The notes beneath the pieces are model-generated. The model did not search any database. It was given only the letters and a program-made list of their open reading frames with translations, and was not told the origin of the DNA. Positions 1 to 6,322 of a stretch of 38,405 nucleotides of DNA are shown here, one piece after another; position 1 is the first letter of the stretch; each line of letters starts with the position of its first letter. This DNA is from a virus. The stretch covers positions 1-38,405 of IMG/VR virus record IMGVR_UViG_3300032050_000349; one strand, given 5' to 3'. A program made the translations under genes and the position numbers.

Positions 1-131
1 GCGGTTCTGGTGTAGGGCTTGCCTGTCAGGGGGTTAATGTATTTCTTGGCAATGCTGGTAAGGCTTTCTGGGCTTCTGTTGGTGGCCAGGGCAAGTAGGG
101 CTTCATCCAGGGTATCATCCCTTTTGGTTCT
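1..131. repeat. left copy of terminal redundancy (circle closure)
   Basis: Bases 1-131 match 38275-38405 with an offset of 38274 and a single difference (T at position 5, C at 38279); 6-131 are identical. This is the signature of a circular or circularly permuted molecule assembled with overlap, or of a short direct terminal repeat. It lies inside a protein-coding gene that reads through the junction, which favours circular closure. The one mismatch changes a Thr to an Ala codon in that gene and may be a sequencing error or population variant near a contig edge. Confidence 0.93.
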
Positions 132-347
132 TAAAAGAGGCCCGCTGATCTCTGTTTGGATGGTCTCTTCAACCACTTGTGCGGCCATCTTTGCCAGTTC
201 ATCCAGGCCAATGCCAGGATTCATGCCCTTCATCTGGGCAAGCCTCTCCTTAACCACATCCTCCAGGGTATCAATCTGGGAGGCCATGTCTGGGGTGTAG
301 CTGGCCAGGATGGAATCTGCTGGGTCTTGTTGATTGCCAATGCTCAT
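1..347 (-). CDS. 5' part of junction-spanning basic protein (180 aa in total)
   Basis: The ATG at 347 opens a frame that runs off position 1 and continues, after circular closure, to a TGA at 38079-38081, giving 180 aa. The start directly follows the AAAAACGGT motif and lies 8 nt after the stop of the upstream 3D-domain gene. The N-terminal half is acidic to neutral and helical (begins MSIGNQQDPADS). The C-terminal half is rich in Arg, Lys and Gln, ending with a run of basic residues, as expected of a nucleic-acid-binding protein. A stretch around RSPESLTSIAKKYINP resembles a helix-turn-helix used to sense repeated-site DNA, but I do not recognise the family. Function unknown; the real 3' end is listed at 38079-38405. 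Confidence 0.8.
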   Translation of the reverse strand, partial: MSIGNQQDPADSILASYTPDMASQIDTLEDVVKERLAQMKGMNPGIGLDELAKMAAQVVEETIQTEISGPLLRTKRDDTLDEALLALATNRSPESLTSIAKKYINPLTGKPYTRT

Positions 348-356
348 ACCGTTTTT
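347..356 (-). repeat. AAAAACGGTA motif, copy 1
   Basis: Minus-strand AAAAACGGTA; the last A is the A of the ATG start codon at 347. One of five exact copies, all in the same orientation, found only around the circle closure (others at 815, 37147, 37706 and 38097). It takes the place where a Shine-Dalgarno sequence would be expected. Confidence 0.75.
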
Positions 357-759
357 AATTCTCAACCTCCACCCAGGCATACCTGCCAATCTTGCCTAGC
401 TCTGCCATGGCCTGCTTCTGGGTGGCAAAAAACAAATCCACAACTGGCAGTTTGCCCCTGCTGGCTTTCCTGGCCACAACTGCTGTGCCTGTGTCCTTTG
501 CAATGTAAGTCTTGCCCTTAATTCTAACTTTGGAGCCATACCTAATTATTCTGGGGTCGACTGCACAGGATTTTCCACTAACCAGCCTCTTGCCTGTTGA
601 ACTTTGGTATTTGGCTGTCCATGGGTCTTGCTTTGGGTAAGCCCAATAAGCTGTTATCCTGGCCTTCAGCACCTTTTTTGGCTTGGGGTTTGGGTCTATC
701 AGTATGTTTGCCCCATGGCATGGAGCCAGAATGAGCATTAGCATGGCCAGAATCCTCAT
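355..759 (-). CDS. exported 3D-domain (MltA/RlpA-type) protein
   Basis: 134 aa. Residues 1-17 form a hydrophobic signal peptide (MRILAMLMLILAP then CHGA). The rest matches the 3D fold, the double-psi beta-barrel of MltA C-termini and RlpA-like proteins. The three defining Asp are visible: D68 in CAVDPRIIRYGSKV, D89 in AKDTG, and D108 in VVDLFF. Known 3D/MltA proteins are lytic transglycosylases or peptidoglycan-binding factors, so a cell-wall role outside the cytoplasm is likely. It sits in the early block, far from the lysis cassette, so it may act at the envelope early in infection rather than in lysis; that is inference. The start overlaps the upstream HTH gene by ATGA. Confidence 0.8.
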   Translation of the reverse strand: MRILAMLMLILAPCHGANILIDPNPKPKKVLKARITAYWAYPKQDPWTAKYQSSTGKRLVSGKSCAVDPRIIRYGSKVRIKGKTYIAKDTGTAVVARKASRGKLPVVDLFFATQKQAMAELGKIGRYAWVEVEN

Positions 760-1052
760 TGGTCTGCTCCCCTGGCATCAATCCAATGTGCAAATCTGCT
801 AGGCTTAACAATCTTACCGTTTTTTTCTAGCCACCTGGCGTGGTATTGAACTGCTCCCTGGCCAAGTTTAAGCACCCTGGCAACCACAGCAGTTGGGATT
901 CCCTCAACCAGAAGGATGGCAATGGCCTGTCTCAACAAATCAATCTTTTCTTGGCTCCTGTTTTTGGCCGTAAGCTTCTTGAACTCTGTGCTGTCTGGGC
1001 AGAGTTCATTCAAAAGCCTTTCAGCTTTCAGTTGGGCTGATTCAATGGCCAT
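756..1052 (-). CDS. small helix-turn-helix DNA-binding protein
   Basis: 98 aa, ATG start. Residues about 35-75 form a clear HTH-like pattern: a helix around LLRQAIAILLVEGIP, a turn at TAVVARVLKLGQ, then a recognition-like helix GAVQYHARWLEKNG. The family is not certain; the layout resembles small phage HTH proteins that act as regulators or terminase-like adaptors. It contains motif copy 2 near its 3' end and overlaps the 3D gene by ATGA. It is preceded by a 51-nt gap with a TTGACAC element at 1081-1086. A regulator for the adjacent repeated motifs is an attractive but untested idea. Confidence 0.7.
   Translation of the reverse strand: MAIESAQLKAERLLNELCPDSTEFKKLTAKNRSQEKIDLLRQAIAILLVEGIPTAVVARVLKLGQGAVQYHARWLEKNGKIVKPSRFAHWIDARGADQ
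815..826 (-). repeat. AAAAACGGTA motif, copy 2
   Basis: Minus strand reads seven A then CGGTA. It lies within the coding sequence of the HTH protein, in the frame AAA-AAC-GGT-AAG (Lys-Asn-Gly-Lys). Copies 4 and 5 are translated in a different frame, so the conservation is at DNA level and not of a peptide. Confidence 0.75.
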
Positions 1053-1103
1053 CTGTTTTGCCTAGCTTTGGTCTTTGTGGTGTCAATGTTGGTGGTTTCT
1101 TTG

Positions 1104-2006
1104 TCACAGGTTGCCCACAGGCTTCTTGTGGCCTTCTGAAATAATCATTGGGGTTGTGTTCTGCCACTTGATTAGGTGGTGAACTCTGGGGTTGCTGGTG
1201 TTCATCATGGAAACCTTCACACTTGATGGGTGCATCATCACCGTGGTGAAGGCTTTGCAAAATGTCCCATACCTCAAATACATATCTGTGATTCCACTTT
1301 TCTGGCTCTGGGTGGCTGTCTGCACCAGGCTTACCATTGGGATTGTTCCAAACAGCACACCCCGTGAGCCAAGGGTGACGTAGGTGTTCACATCCTCATT
1401 CATTGCCCCAATAAATTGGAATGGCCTGTCTGTAGAGCATATGAAAGAGTTCATGCATTTTCTGATTAGGGGCTTCTTGGTTGCGTATCTGTTTTCAACT
1501 CCACCAATGAAGTCTCCGCCCTGGGCAAAGGCAATGCTTGAGAAGCCTGTTGCCTTGAAGAATCCAAGGTAAAGCTCAAGGATGGAGTCCAGGTTGGTTA
1601 CTCTATGCACGTTAAGCTTCTGGCCACACTTGCTTACATACCTGTATTCAAAAGAGATGTAGTCGTCATCAAGCTCCATGAAGTATTTTAGCCCCTTGTT
1701 TTTGGCTATTTGGAAACAGGCATTCCTGGCATGGGTGATTGTCCTTCTCTCATCAAAGTTGTTGCCCTCATCCACTTGGTCTGCCATCTGCTTTTTGTTG
1801 AAAACAACAACCCTGTCCTTGCCAAAGTTGGCAATGTATTTGTCCAGGGTCTTGTCCTCGTCATCCACAACCAGGTAAAGACTTCCTGTATAGCCAGCCC
1901 TTTGTAGGGTGGCCATGGTCTTTACATTGGTTGGTCTGCCGTGGGTGAGTATGAAAATGGCAAAATCAGTCTGTATGCTCAAGGTATTGGCTCTTGATCT
2001 CTTCAC
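1104..2006 (-). CDS. TET-associated-type glycosyltransferase (TAGT/GREB1-like), putative DNA base glycosyltransferase
   Basis: 300 aa from a GTG at 2006, or about 292 aa from a TTG at 1982; the start is uncertain because it overlaps the upstream gene. The pattern matches what I recall of the TET/JBP-associated glycosyltransferases: ILTHGRPTNVKT followed by GYTGSLYLVVDDEDK (residues 19-52), a THARN motif (91-95), and an acidic LDDDY metal-binding motif at 112-116, then a C-terminal NEDVN segment and conserved GHKKP tail. In that family the substrate is proposed to be hydroxymethylated DNA bases. The two upstream coupled genes (136-aa conserved protein and methyltransferase) form one cassette with it. 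No TET/JBP oxygenase or hydroxymethyltransferase is recognisable in this genome. Confidence 0.72.
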   Translation of the reverse strand: MKRSRANTLSIQTDFAIFILTHGRPTNVKTMATLQRAGYTGSLYLVVDDEDKTLDKYIANFGKDRVVVFNKKQMADQVDEGNNFDERRTITHARNACFQIAKNKGLKYFMELDDDYISFEYRYVSKCGQKLNVHRVTNLDSILELYLGFFKATGFSSIAFAQGGDFIGGVENRYATKKPLIRKCMNSFICSTDRPFQFIGAMNEDVNTYVTLGSRGVLFGTIPMVSLVQTATQSQKSGITDMYLRYGTFCKAFTTVMMHPSSVKVSMMNTSNPRVHHLIKWQNTTPMIISEGHKKPVGNL

Positions 2007-2376
2007 AAAGCTTTACATATCCATTCTGGATAGCCTTCCCAAAGTCTATGATGACCAGGGCAGACTTCTCCATAAGGGCTTGAACATCTGGTGATGCATG
2101 GGAGTAGTAGTCTGCAATCTTTTCATAATTGAACACACTATGCCTCTTGGCCGCCTCAATCAGAAACTCCTTCACATCTTGTGGAATGTCTGAAGCAATG
2201 ATCTCCCTAATAAGGCTGTTTGTTTTTGATAAATCAACCAGTTCCATCAGATGTGGCTTCTTGTTCTTTGGCTCGTAGATTGGGGCTTCAATCTTTCCAG
2301 AATACTTTGCATCATCCTGGTCTGGCTCAAGCTCACCGCCAAACAAGCTGGCCTGTTTGTGAATGGCATCACTCAT
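1966..2376 (-). CDS. conserved phage protein of the DNA-modification cassette
   Basis: 136 aa from the ATG at 2376, chosen because it overlaps the methyltransferase stop by ATGA and follows a GAGAGGG ribosome site; a longer frame to 2454 would overlap by 82 nt. The C-terminal half is well structured (FNYEKIADYYSHASPDVQ, then LMEKSALVIIDFGKAIQNG). I remember this signature from phage proteins encoded beside ParB-like and modification genes, but its biochemical role is unknown to me. It is sandwiched, translationally coupled, between the methyltransferase-like and glycosyltransferase genes, so a role as partner or specificity factor in the same pathway is inferred. Confidence 0.7.
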   Translation of the reverse strand: MSDAIHKQASLFGGELEPDQDDAKYSGKIEAPIYEPKNKKPHLMELVDLSKTNSLIREIIASDIPQDVKEFLIEAAKRHSVFNYEKIADYYSHASPDVQALMEKSALVIIDFGKAIQNGYVKLCEEIKSQYLEHTD

Positions 2377-3110
2377 TCTGCCCTCTCCCAAATGGCTGGC
2401 CTGTTGTTGTAGAATCCTGTCTCGACTCTTTTGTAGCCATTTTTCTTTAGCCATTGGCCAAAGTGCCTGCCTGTCTCTTTGTTTGTAAATACTGAATCAC
2501 CAATCTTGTATTCTGGGAAATGCCCAACAGCCGTAGCCCCAAACGAGTTTGCCATTACAAGCAACCTGGGCTTTTGGCTTATGATTGTTTGCAGATGTTC
2601 TGTTGGGCATTTGAAATGCTCCAAGTAGTCCAGCATGAATACAGCCGAGCCAGGATTGCTTTGCATTGAATCTGCTATTTTGAATCCACATTCCCTGCCA
2701 AACATTTCAGCAATCTTCCTTTGTTCTGATGGTAGTTGTGTGCCAAACACATATGCCCCTGGGAACAAAAGCTTGAGAAGGGCTGTTGATGCTCCAATGC
2801 CACATCCCAAATCCCAAATTTCATCAACCGGCCACTTGCCCTCAATGAAGCTTGATGCTGTCTTTATGTATCTTTTTGCATACACCAGGTAACAGGCCGT
2901 TGCCTCTGGAACATATCTTTCCCCATCATATATTGAAAAGTCTGGGCTTCCAGATTGAACAGACCTATACCACCCAGCCTCAAAGTCTGTCTGTGCTGTG
3001 CTTCTTTCCCTGTAATGCTTGGTCATCTGCCAGCACAAGGATTCCATTTCTGATGAGCCACCAGATACTTTTTTGATAAGCATATCTGTTGTCATTAGGG
3101 CAACATTCAT
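2373..3110 (-). CDS. class I SAM-dependent methyltransferase-like protein of modification cassette
   Basis: 245 aa. Motif I is clear at residues 100-107 (DLGCGIGA), followed by a motif-II-like FGTQL and an acidic motif IV-like AVFMLDYLEHF. Motif IV is not the DPPY or NPPF of typical base-N methylases, and there is no PC motif of 5mC methylases, so it is not an ordinary restriction-type DNA methylase. The N-terminal segment (FEAGWYRSVQSGSPDFS) is familiar from phage methyltransferases found next to TAGT-type glycosyltransferases. It begins in an ATGA overlap with the 65-aa gene and ends in an ATGA overlap with the next gene. It could alkylate a modified base or a small-molecule donor; substrate unknown. 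Confidence 0.75.
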   Translation of the reverse strand: MNVALMTTDMLIKKVSGGSSEMESLCWQMTKHYRERSTAQTDFEAGWYRSVQSGSPDFSIYDGERYVPEATACYLVYAKRYIKTASSFIEGKWPVDEIWDLGCGIGASTALLKLLFPGAYVFGTQLPSEQRKIAEMFGRECGFKIADSMQSNPGSAVFMLDYLEHFKCPTEHLQTIISQKPRLLVMANSFGATAVGHFPEYKIGDSVFTNKETGRHFGQWLKKNGYKRVETGFYNNRPAIWERAE

Positions 3111-3304
3111 TCAACCACCTCCCATCCTTTGTCTGTTCTTTTGACTATCCTTGACCTTCCAGCTTTTGGAGCCTTCAGCTTTGCAAGTGCAAGGGATTCA
3201 TAGGCAGTAGGAAGTTCTTTCCAGGTAAGCAGGTTCCGGTCGCAGACCTGTATTTTATACAGAATCACTTCCTTCCTTTTGGTTGGCAGGTCTTTAATCA
3301 ACAT
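3107..3304 (-). CDS. hypothetical 65-aa protein
   Basis: 65 aa from the ATG at 3304, which overlaps the end of the upstream HTH gene (stop at 3294). Begins MLIKDLPTKRKEV and is basic, with a central YKIQVCDRNLLTWKELPTAYESL segment that looks like a small alpha/beta fold. A longer frame from 3412 exists, but its N-terminal part is antisense-like composition inside the HTH gene. It ends in an ATGA overlap with the methyltransferase, so it is co-translated with the modification cassette. No family recognised. Confidence 0.6.
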   Translation of the reverse strand: MLIKDLPTKRKEVILYKIQVCDRNLLTWKELPTAYESLALAKLKAPKAGRSRIVKRTDKGWEVVE

Positions 3305-3569
3305 AGTATTGGGCAATCTTCTTGCCTGTTTCAGTCTCCACATCCCTGCTCTTGATGGCAATGCCATTCTTTTTGAGGTCATGGATTCTGCTGGCCAGCC
3401 TAAAAATCCCATAAAGCTTTAAGGCTTCCAGGGCTGTGATTGGCTTCCCACTCTGCAAGTGGGATAGAACCTGCTGGCATTGCTTTGAGCCAATGGGTTT
3501 GATTGGGTGGTGGGTTTCACCAGGCTCCACAAATGGCATGGTGAGTTGTGATGCAAAGTGGAAGCTCAT
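3294..3569 (-). CDS. phage helix-turn-helix protein (HTH_39-like)
   Basis: 91 aa. Residues about 28-75 follow the pattern of the HTH_39 phage family: SKQCQQVLSHLQSGKPIT, then ALEALKLYGIFRLASRI and HDLKKNGIAI, i.e. a winged-helix that reads as two helices plus wing. Such proteins lie in phage replication regions and are thought to bind DNA near the initiator. It starts in an ATGA overlap with the DnaA-domain-like gene, keeping the four replication genes coupled. Likely regulator or replication accessory factor. Confidence 0.72.
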   Translation of the reverse strand: MSFHFASQLTMPFVEPGETHHPIKPIGSKQCQQVLSHLQSGKPITALEALKLYGIFRLASRIHDLKKNGIAIKSRDVETETGKKIAQYYVD

Positions 3570-4006
3570 TTGGCCACCACCTTGGGCTTGTAGGACTCCC
3601 AGTTCCTTGCCTTGGCATTCAGAATTGTGGAATGGTCACAGCCCCAAGCCCTGGCAATCACAGAAGCTGGAACTCCAGCATTGTATTGATCTCTCCACAT
3701 TGCCCAGCGTCTGGCCACAATCTCTGCTGTTCTGTTCTTTGAGGCATTGAAGAACTTCTTGCCCTTCTTAAACTTCCTTCCCTTGGCAAAGGCCAATGCC
3801 TCTGGAACAATGATCTCTTGCATGGGCTTACCCTCCATGGTTGGTAAAGATTCCTTCACCACCATACAGGCCTTTATCTGGTTCAGTTGTGTTCCAATGG
3901 ATTGGTTTGTGTTATCAATCCTATCCATGATCTCTTTAATTTTCTTCTCCAGTTCACCCACCCTGTAAATGGTGGCTGGCAATGCTAGCTCTGGATTGGT
4001 CATCAT
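3566..4006 (-). CDS. replication accessory protein with DnaA domain-IV-like C-terminus
   Basis: 146 aa from the ATG at 4006 (ATGA overlap with the initiator stop); a longer frame to 4195 is out-of-frame overlap with the initiator gene. An N-terminal coiled-coil (about 15-45, VGELEKKIKEIMDRI) is followed by a basic linker (AKGRKFKKGKKFF) and a C-terminal helix-turn-helix at 93-140. The DHSTILNA sequence (124-131) closely mimics the DnaA signature DHSTVLHA, which contacts DnaA boxes. There is no AAA+ ATPase domain. Its place directly after the initiator suggests it binds origin DNA or competes with host DnaA; that is inference. Confidence 0.72.
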   Translation of the reverse strand: MMTNPELALPATIYRVGELEKKIKEIMDRIDNTNQSIGTQLNQIKACMVVKESLPTMEGKPMQEIIVPEALAFAKGRKFKKGKKFFNASKNRTAEIVARRWAMWRDQYNAGVPASVIARAWGCDHSTILNAKARNWESYKPKVVAK

Positions 4007-4776
4007 GACACAGGGGCTCCGGCATTCTGCCATTCTTGATAGCTGGAGAATCCCATCACCCTGTAAAGGGGTGCTGATTCGCAAGAGGATTTGTATTGAG
4101 GTTTTGGTTTCATTGTTTGCTGTGTTCCTTTTTGTAGTGTGTTGTTGTTTCTGTTTGCCGACATTCTGTGACAATTCCTTGCACAAGCTTTCCAATCCTT
4201 AACAGGGGCTTTCCCACCAACTCTCCATCCGTTGGCCTGGTAATGGTCAAAAGCCATTTCTGCATCTGCCTTGTTCCATCCAATTTCTGAACCATAGGCA
4301 ACCCAATCAGCCAACGAGGGACGCACCAGCGTCCTCTCTCTCTTTTCTAGCCTCTGGCCTCTAGCCTCTAGCCTCTGCCCCATTACATTTGCATTACAAC
4401 CACGTTTCATTTGCATTACATCTGGCATTACATGGCCATTTCTAAAGCGTAACACCCTATCCCTGTTTGACTTACGGCCATACTCATCCTTCACCATTCT
4501 CCTTGAGAATATAAAGTCTTTATCAAGGGAATACACTCCAGCCTGTGCAAGTTCAATCAGCAACTCCGATGTCTTTTCAAGGGTTTCACCAAAGATTCTT
4601 GCAAGCTGTTCTGCCCCCATTGGCCTATCACCAGCCATCAGATAGCCGTGCCTTTTGCTTTTGGCCATCAAGCAAATCATATCAACCCAAAGCCCCCTTG
4701 CTGATGGACTACAACCCCGCAAGGCTTCATCTGAAAGCCAATCACCAGGAAAGAACTTAAGCCATGGCAACTTCAC
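4003..4776 (-). CDS. phage replication initiator (O/DnaD-like)
   Basis: 257 aa. The N-terminal domain (MKLPWLKFFPGDWLSD, then GCSPSARGLWVDMICLMAK) is the winged-helix typical of phage replisome organisers, including DUF1376-like and lambda O-like proteins. The C-terminal part has WVAYGSEIGWNKADAEMAFDHY followed by NGWRVGGKAPVKDWKACARN, the usual helicase-loader-facing tail. The middle linker is unusual: it is encoded by four ATTACA-type iterons and a 7-bp tandem repeat, listed separately. That matches lambda, where the origin lies inside gene O. The phage has no helicase or polymerase of its own, so this protein must recruit the host replisome. Confidence 0.78.
   Translation of the reverse strand: MKLPWLKFFPGDWLSDEALRGCSPSARGLWVDMICLMAKSKRHGYLMAGDRPMGAEQLARIFGETLEKTSELLIELAQAGVYSLDKDFIFSRRMVKDEYGRKSNRDRVLRFRNGHVMPDVMQMKRGCNANVMGQRLEARGQRLEKRERTLVRPSLADWVAYGSEIGWNKADAEMAFDHYQANGWRVGGKAPVKDWKACARNCHRMSANRNNNTLQKGTQQTMKPKPQYKSSCESAPLYRVMGFSSYQEWQNAGAPVS
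4351..4378. repeat. four tandem 7-bp repeats (CCTCTRG)
   Basis: Plus strand reads CCTCTGG, CCTCTAG, CCTCTAG, CCTCTGC back to back, inside the replication-initiator gene. Because the unit is 7 bp, gain or loss of one copy shifts the reading frame. It encodes the repetitive QRLEARGQRLE segment. It directly abuts the iteron array, so it may be part of origin structure or a slippage-prone tract. Confidence 0.8.
4380..4432. repeat. iteron-like array, putative replication origin
   Basis: Four copies of (G/C)CATTACA on the plus strand start at 4380, 4391, 4413 and 4425, i.e. 11, 22 and 12 bp apart, close to whole helical turns. They lie in the linker region of the O-like initiator gene, as iterons do in lambda O. 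The translated linker is a Met/Asn-rich stretch with little sign of a fold, consistent with DNA-level constraint. Confidence 0.62.
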
Positions 4777-4985
4777 TTCTTTGCCCTCTTCTCCAGTTCA
4801 ATCTTCTGATACTTCTTTGCCCTGGCCAACAACTCCTTGGCCATAAGCTCTGCAAGGTCGGCGTGCTGAAGAATGTCCTTGAAGCTTTTCTCTTCTGCAT
4901 GGCTCCAATGCCTCTTCAAATCATCCAGCCTTTTGGTTGTGTATTTCAAAAGGTCATTCAAATAGGTTAGTCTTTTTACGCTCAT
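4773..4985 (-). CDS. hypothetical helical 70-aa protein
   Basis: 70 aa, charged and almost wholly helical (MSVKRLTYLNDLLKYTTK then a heptad-rich Lys/Glu/Leu region, ending KKYQKIELEKRAKK). Preceded by a strong AGAAAGGAA ribosome site shared with other early genes. It ends in an ATGA overlap with the replication initiator, so it is probably made with it. No family recognised; a coiled-coil accessory protein is the most that can be said. Confidence 0.6.
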   Translation of the reverse strand: MSVKRLTYLNDLLKYTTKRLDDLKRHWSHAEEKSFKDILQHADLAELMAKELLARAKKYQKIELEKRAKK

Positions 4986-5118
4986 ATTTTTCCTTTCTTA
5001 TTTGATCGTAGGCGTAGCCAACTGCGGCAAATACCCCAGCACCCAAGCCCACTAAAACTCCAATAAAAATACCTAGCCCCACCAAACTCTTCCCTATGGA
5101 AAAAAGGGAATCTATCAT
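4954..5118 (-). CDS. small membrane protein (54 aa)
   Basis: 54 aa from the ATG at 5118, which overlaps the upstream stop by ATGA; a longer frame to 5157 is less likely. One long hydrophobic, Gly-rich segment at about 11-36 (GLGIFIGVLVGLGAGVF) is followed by a strongly basic tail (RKEKYERKK), predicting a single-span inner-membrane protein with a cytoplasmic C-terminus. It lies in the early block next to replication genes. Membrane tethering or superinfection control are possible; function unknown. Confidence 0.62.
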   Translation of the reverse strand: MIDSLFSIGKSLVGLGIFIGVLVGLGAGVFAAVGYAYDQIRKEKYERKKTNLFE

Positions 5119-5342
5119 TGATGTGGCCTTGGTGCTTCTGGCCAAAAAGCCCACCAAGAAACCTGCTCAATGCGGTTCCAAGTGTTAGCATAGAAAGAGC
5201 CGGAAAGGTAGCGACCAGCCACAACCTCCCCCCTCCCTGTGACAGCCAGAATCTTTTGATTGTCTGTTGGTGTTTCATTGGGTTTTCTCCATTGGATGAA
5301 TCCAAATCTTTGCTGTGGAACCTCAACCTCAATAGCTGGCAT
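5115..5342 (-). CDS. DUF551-like small phage protein
   Basis: 75 aa. Pattern MPAIEVEVPQQRFGFIQWRKP, then ILAVTGRGEVVAGRYL and the aromatic WNRIEQVSWWAFWPEAP ending resembles the DUF551 family of small phage proteins, whose C-terminus commonly reads WxPLPEPP. The start is supported by an AGGAG site 7 nt upstream and a 14-nt overlap with the preceding gene. DUF551 proteins have no firmly known role; they are common accessory genes of early phage regions. Confidence 0.65.
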   Translation of the reverse strand: MPAIEVEVPQQRFGFIQWRKPNETPTDNQKILAVTGRGEVVAGRYLSGSFYANTWNRIEQVSWWAFWPEAPRPHQ

Positions 5343-5553
5343 GGCTCATTCTCCTAATGGCCGTGGCTGTGTCTCCAAGAATGTCTCTTGCAATGGGGTC
5401 TTCGTGGCCATCTCTCAAGGCATCAATGAGACTTGCACACCTTTCCCTTTCAGCCTTTGCCACACTACTGCACAACTCATGAAGTTTATTATCTACTTGC
5501 TTCAACATATTTTCCTCTAGGGTTTTGATCTCTGGGTTAGAATGGTATTTCAT
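5329..5553 (-). CDS. hypothetical 74-aa protein
   Basis: 74 aa from the ATG at 5553, with GAGG 9 nt upstream inside the end of the previous gene; ATGs at 5562 and 5568 are alternatives. Helical and charged (LEENMLKQVDNKLHELCSSVAKAERERCASLIDALRD in two adjoining helices), ending IARDILGDTATAIRRMSHASY. The ERERCASLIDAL segment recalls the small phage proteins that carry an AExERCAxI motif, typically of unknown function. Overlaps both neighbours, so co-translated with the annealing protein candidate. Confidence 0.58.
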   Translation of the reverse strand: MKYHSNPEIKTLEENMLKQVDNKLHELCSSVAKAERERCASLIDALRDGHEDPIARDILGDTATAIRRMSHASY

Positions 5554-6301
5554 CTTTTTCATCCTCATCAATAACAGCCTTGATGACTGCCCGTAGTTGC
5601 ACATCCTTCTTATAGGGCTGACCATCTGGGGCATTCTTCATTGGCTGTTCATTCAGCCACATCAGCCAGGAGAATCCTTCAGATGATCTGGCAATCTGTC
5701 TGACCGTCTGGCCTTTGTATTTGCCAAAGCCCACAACCATATCCTTAATCTCTGAATCCTTGGTGACTTTTTCAGAGACAAGCTGGGCAGTAATCTCCTT
5801 CACCTCTGCCTTGGTTGGCTCCTCGTATTTGTCTGTGTTCAGTTCCCTTGATTCCTCAAACCCACCCATGGGAACTTCCTCTGCTGGTGTTGTGGATAGG
5901 TTGCGGTCAATTAGAACAACAACATGGGCAAATGCGGAGCGACACGCCCTGCTGATGGCTCTTGTCTGGCACATGGCTCTTCGGGCATAGGTGGGACGTT
6001 TTGCCCACATCTCCTCGTCATCACCAAGGAAGCCCTCTGCTGTGGCAATCACCTGGCCATTGTCCATTCTCCTTACCTCACCAATGCATCGCCAGCCACC
6101 CTCAACCCTCTCAACATCCCTGGCTGATGCAACACAGCCGTGGGCAACTGCTATGCTTTGCCAGCCCTCGACCTTAACATAATCTTTGCTTCCAATCCTC
6201 TGGGCTGTGGCCTTGACTATTTCCCTGCAAGCTCCAGCCACATCTGTGGCCTGTCGGATATGCTGGGCAACTCCTGTGTTGGTAACTGCTAGTTCACTCA
6301 T
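5537..6301 (-). CDS. putative single-strand annealing/recombination protein with GKYKG tail
   Basis: 254 aa. The N-terminal 140 residues (VEGWQSIAVAHGCVASARDVE, a GWRCIGEVRRMDNG strand pair, then WAKRPTYARRAMCQTRAISRACRSA) follow the layout I know from phage Rad52/ERF-type proteins: a beta-rich core plus an RARAISRA-like basic helix. Residues 191-215 carry FGKYKGQTV and SWLMWL, the DUF3820/exonuclease-X-C-terminal motif often attached to such proteins. A role in annealing single strands for replication-linked recombination is likely. Preceded by a strong AGAAAGGAA site. The alternative is an unrelated nucleic-acid-binding protein; a profile search would decide. Confidence 0.6.
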   Translation of the reverse strand: MSELAVTNTGVAQHIRQATDVAGACREIVKATAQRIGSKDYVKVEGWQSIAVAHGCVASARDVERVEGGWRCIGEVRRMDNGQVIATAEGFLGDDEEMWAKRPTYARRAMCQTRAISRACRSAFAHVVVLIDRNLSTTPAEEVPMGGFEESRELNTDKYEEPTKAEVKEITAQLVSEKVTKDSEIKDMVVGFGKYKGQTVRQIARSSEGFSWLMWLNEQPMKNAPDGQPYKKDVQLRAVIKAVIDEDEKDEIPF

Positions 6302-6322
6302 TGTGTATTCCTTTCTGTTGGT

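Noticed and set aside
4982-5332. 116-aa minus-strand frame covering two small genes
   Set aside because: Overlaps the DUF551-like and membrane genes in another frame; those have ribosome sites and ATGA coupling, this one does not.
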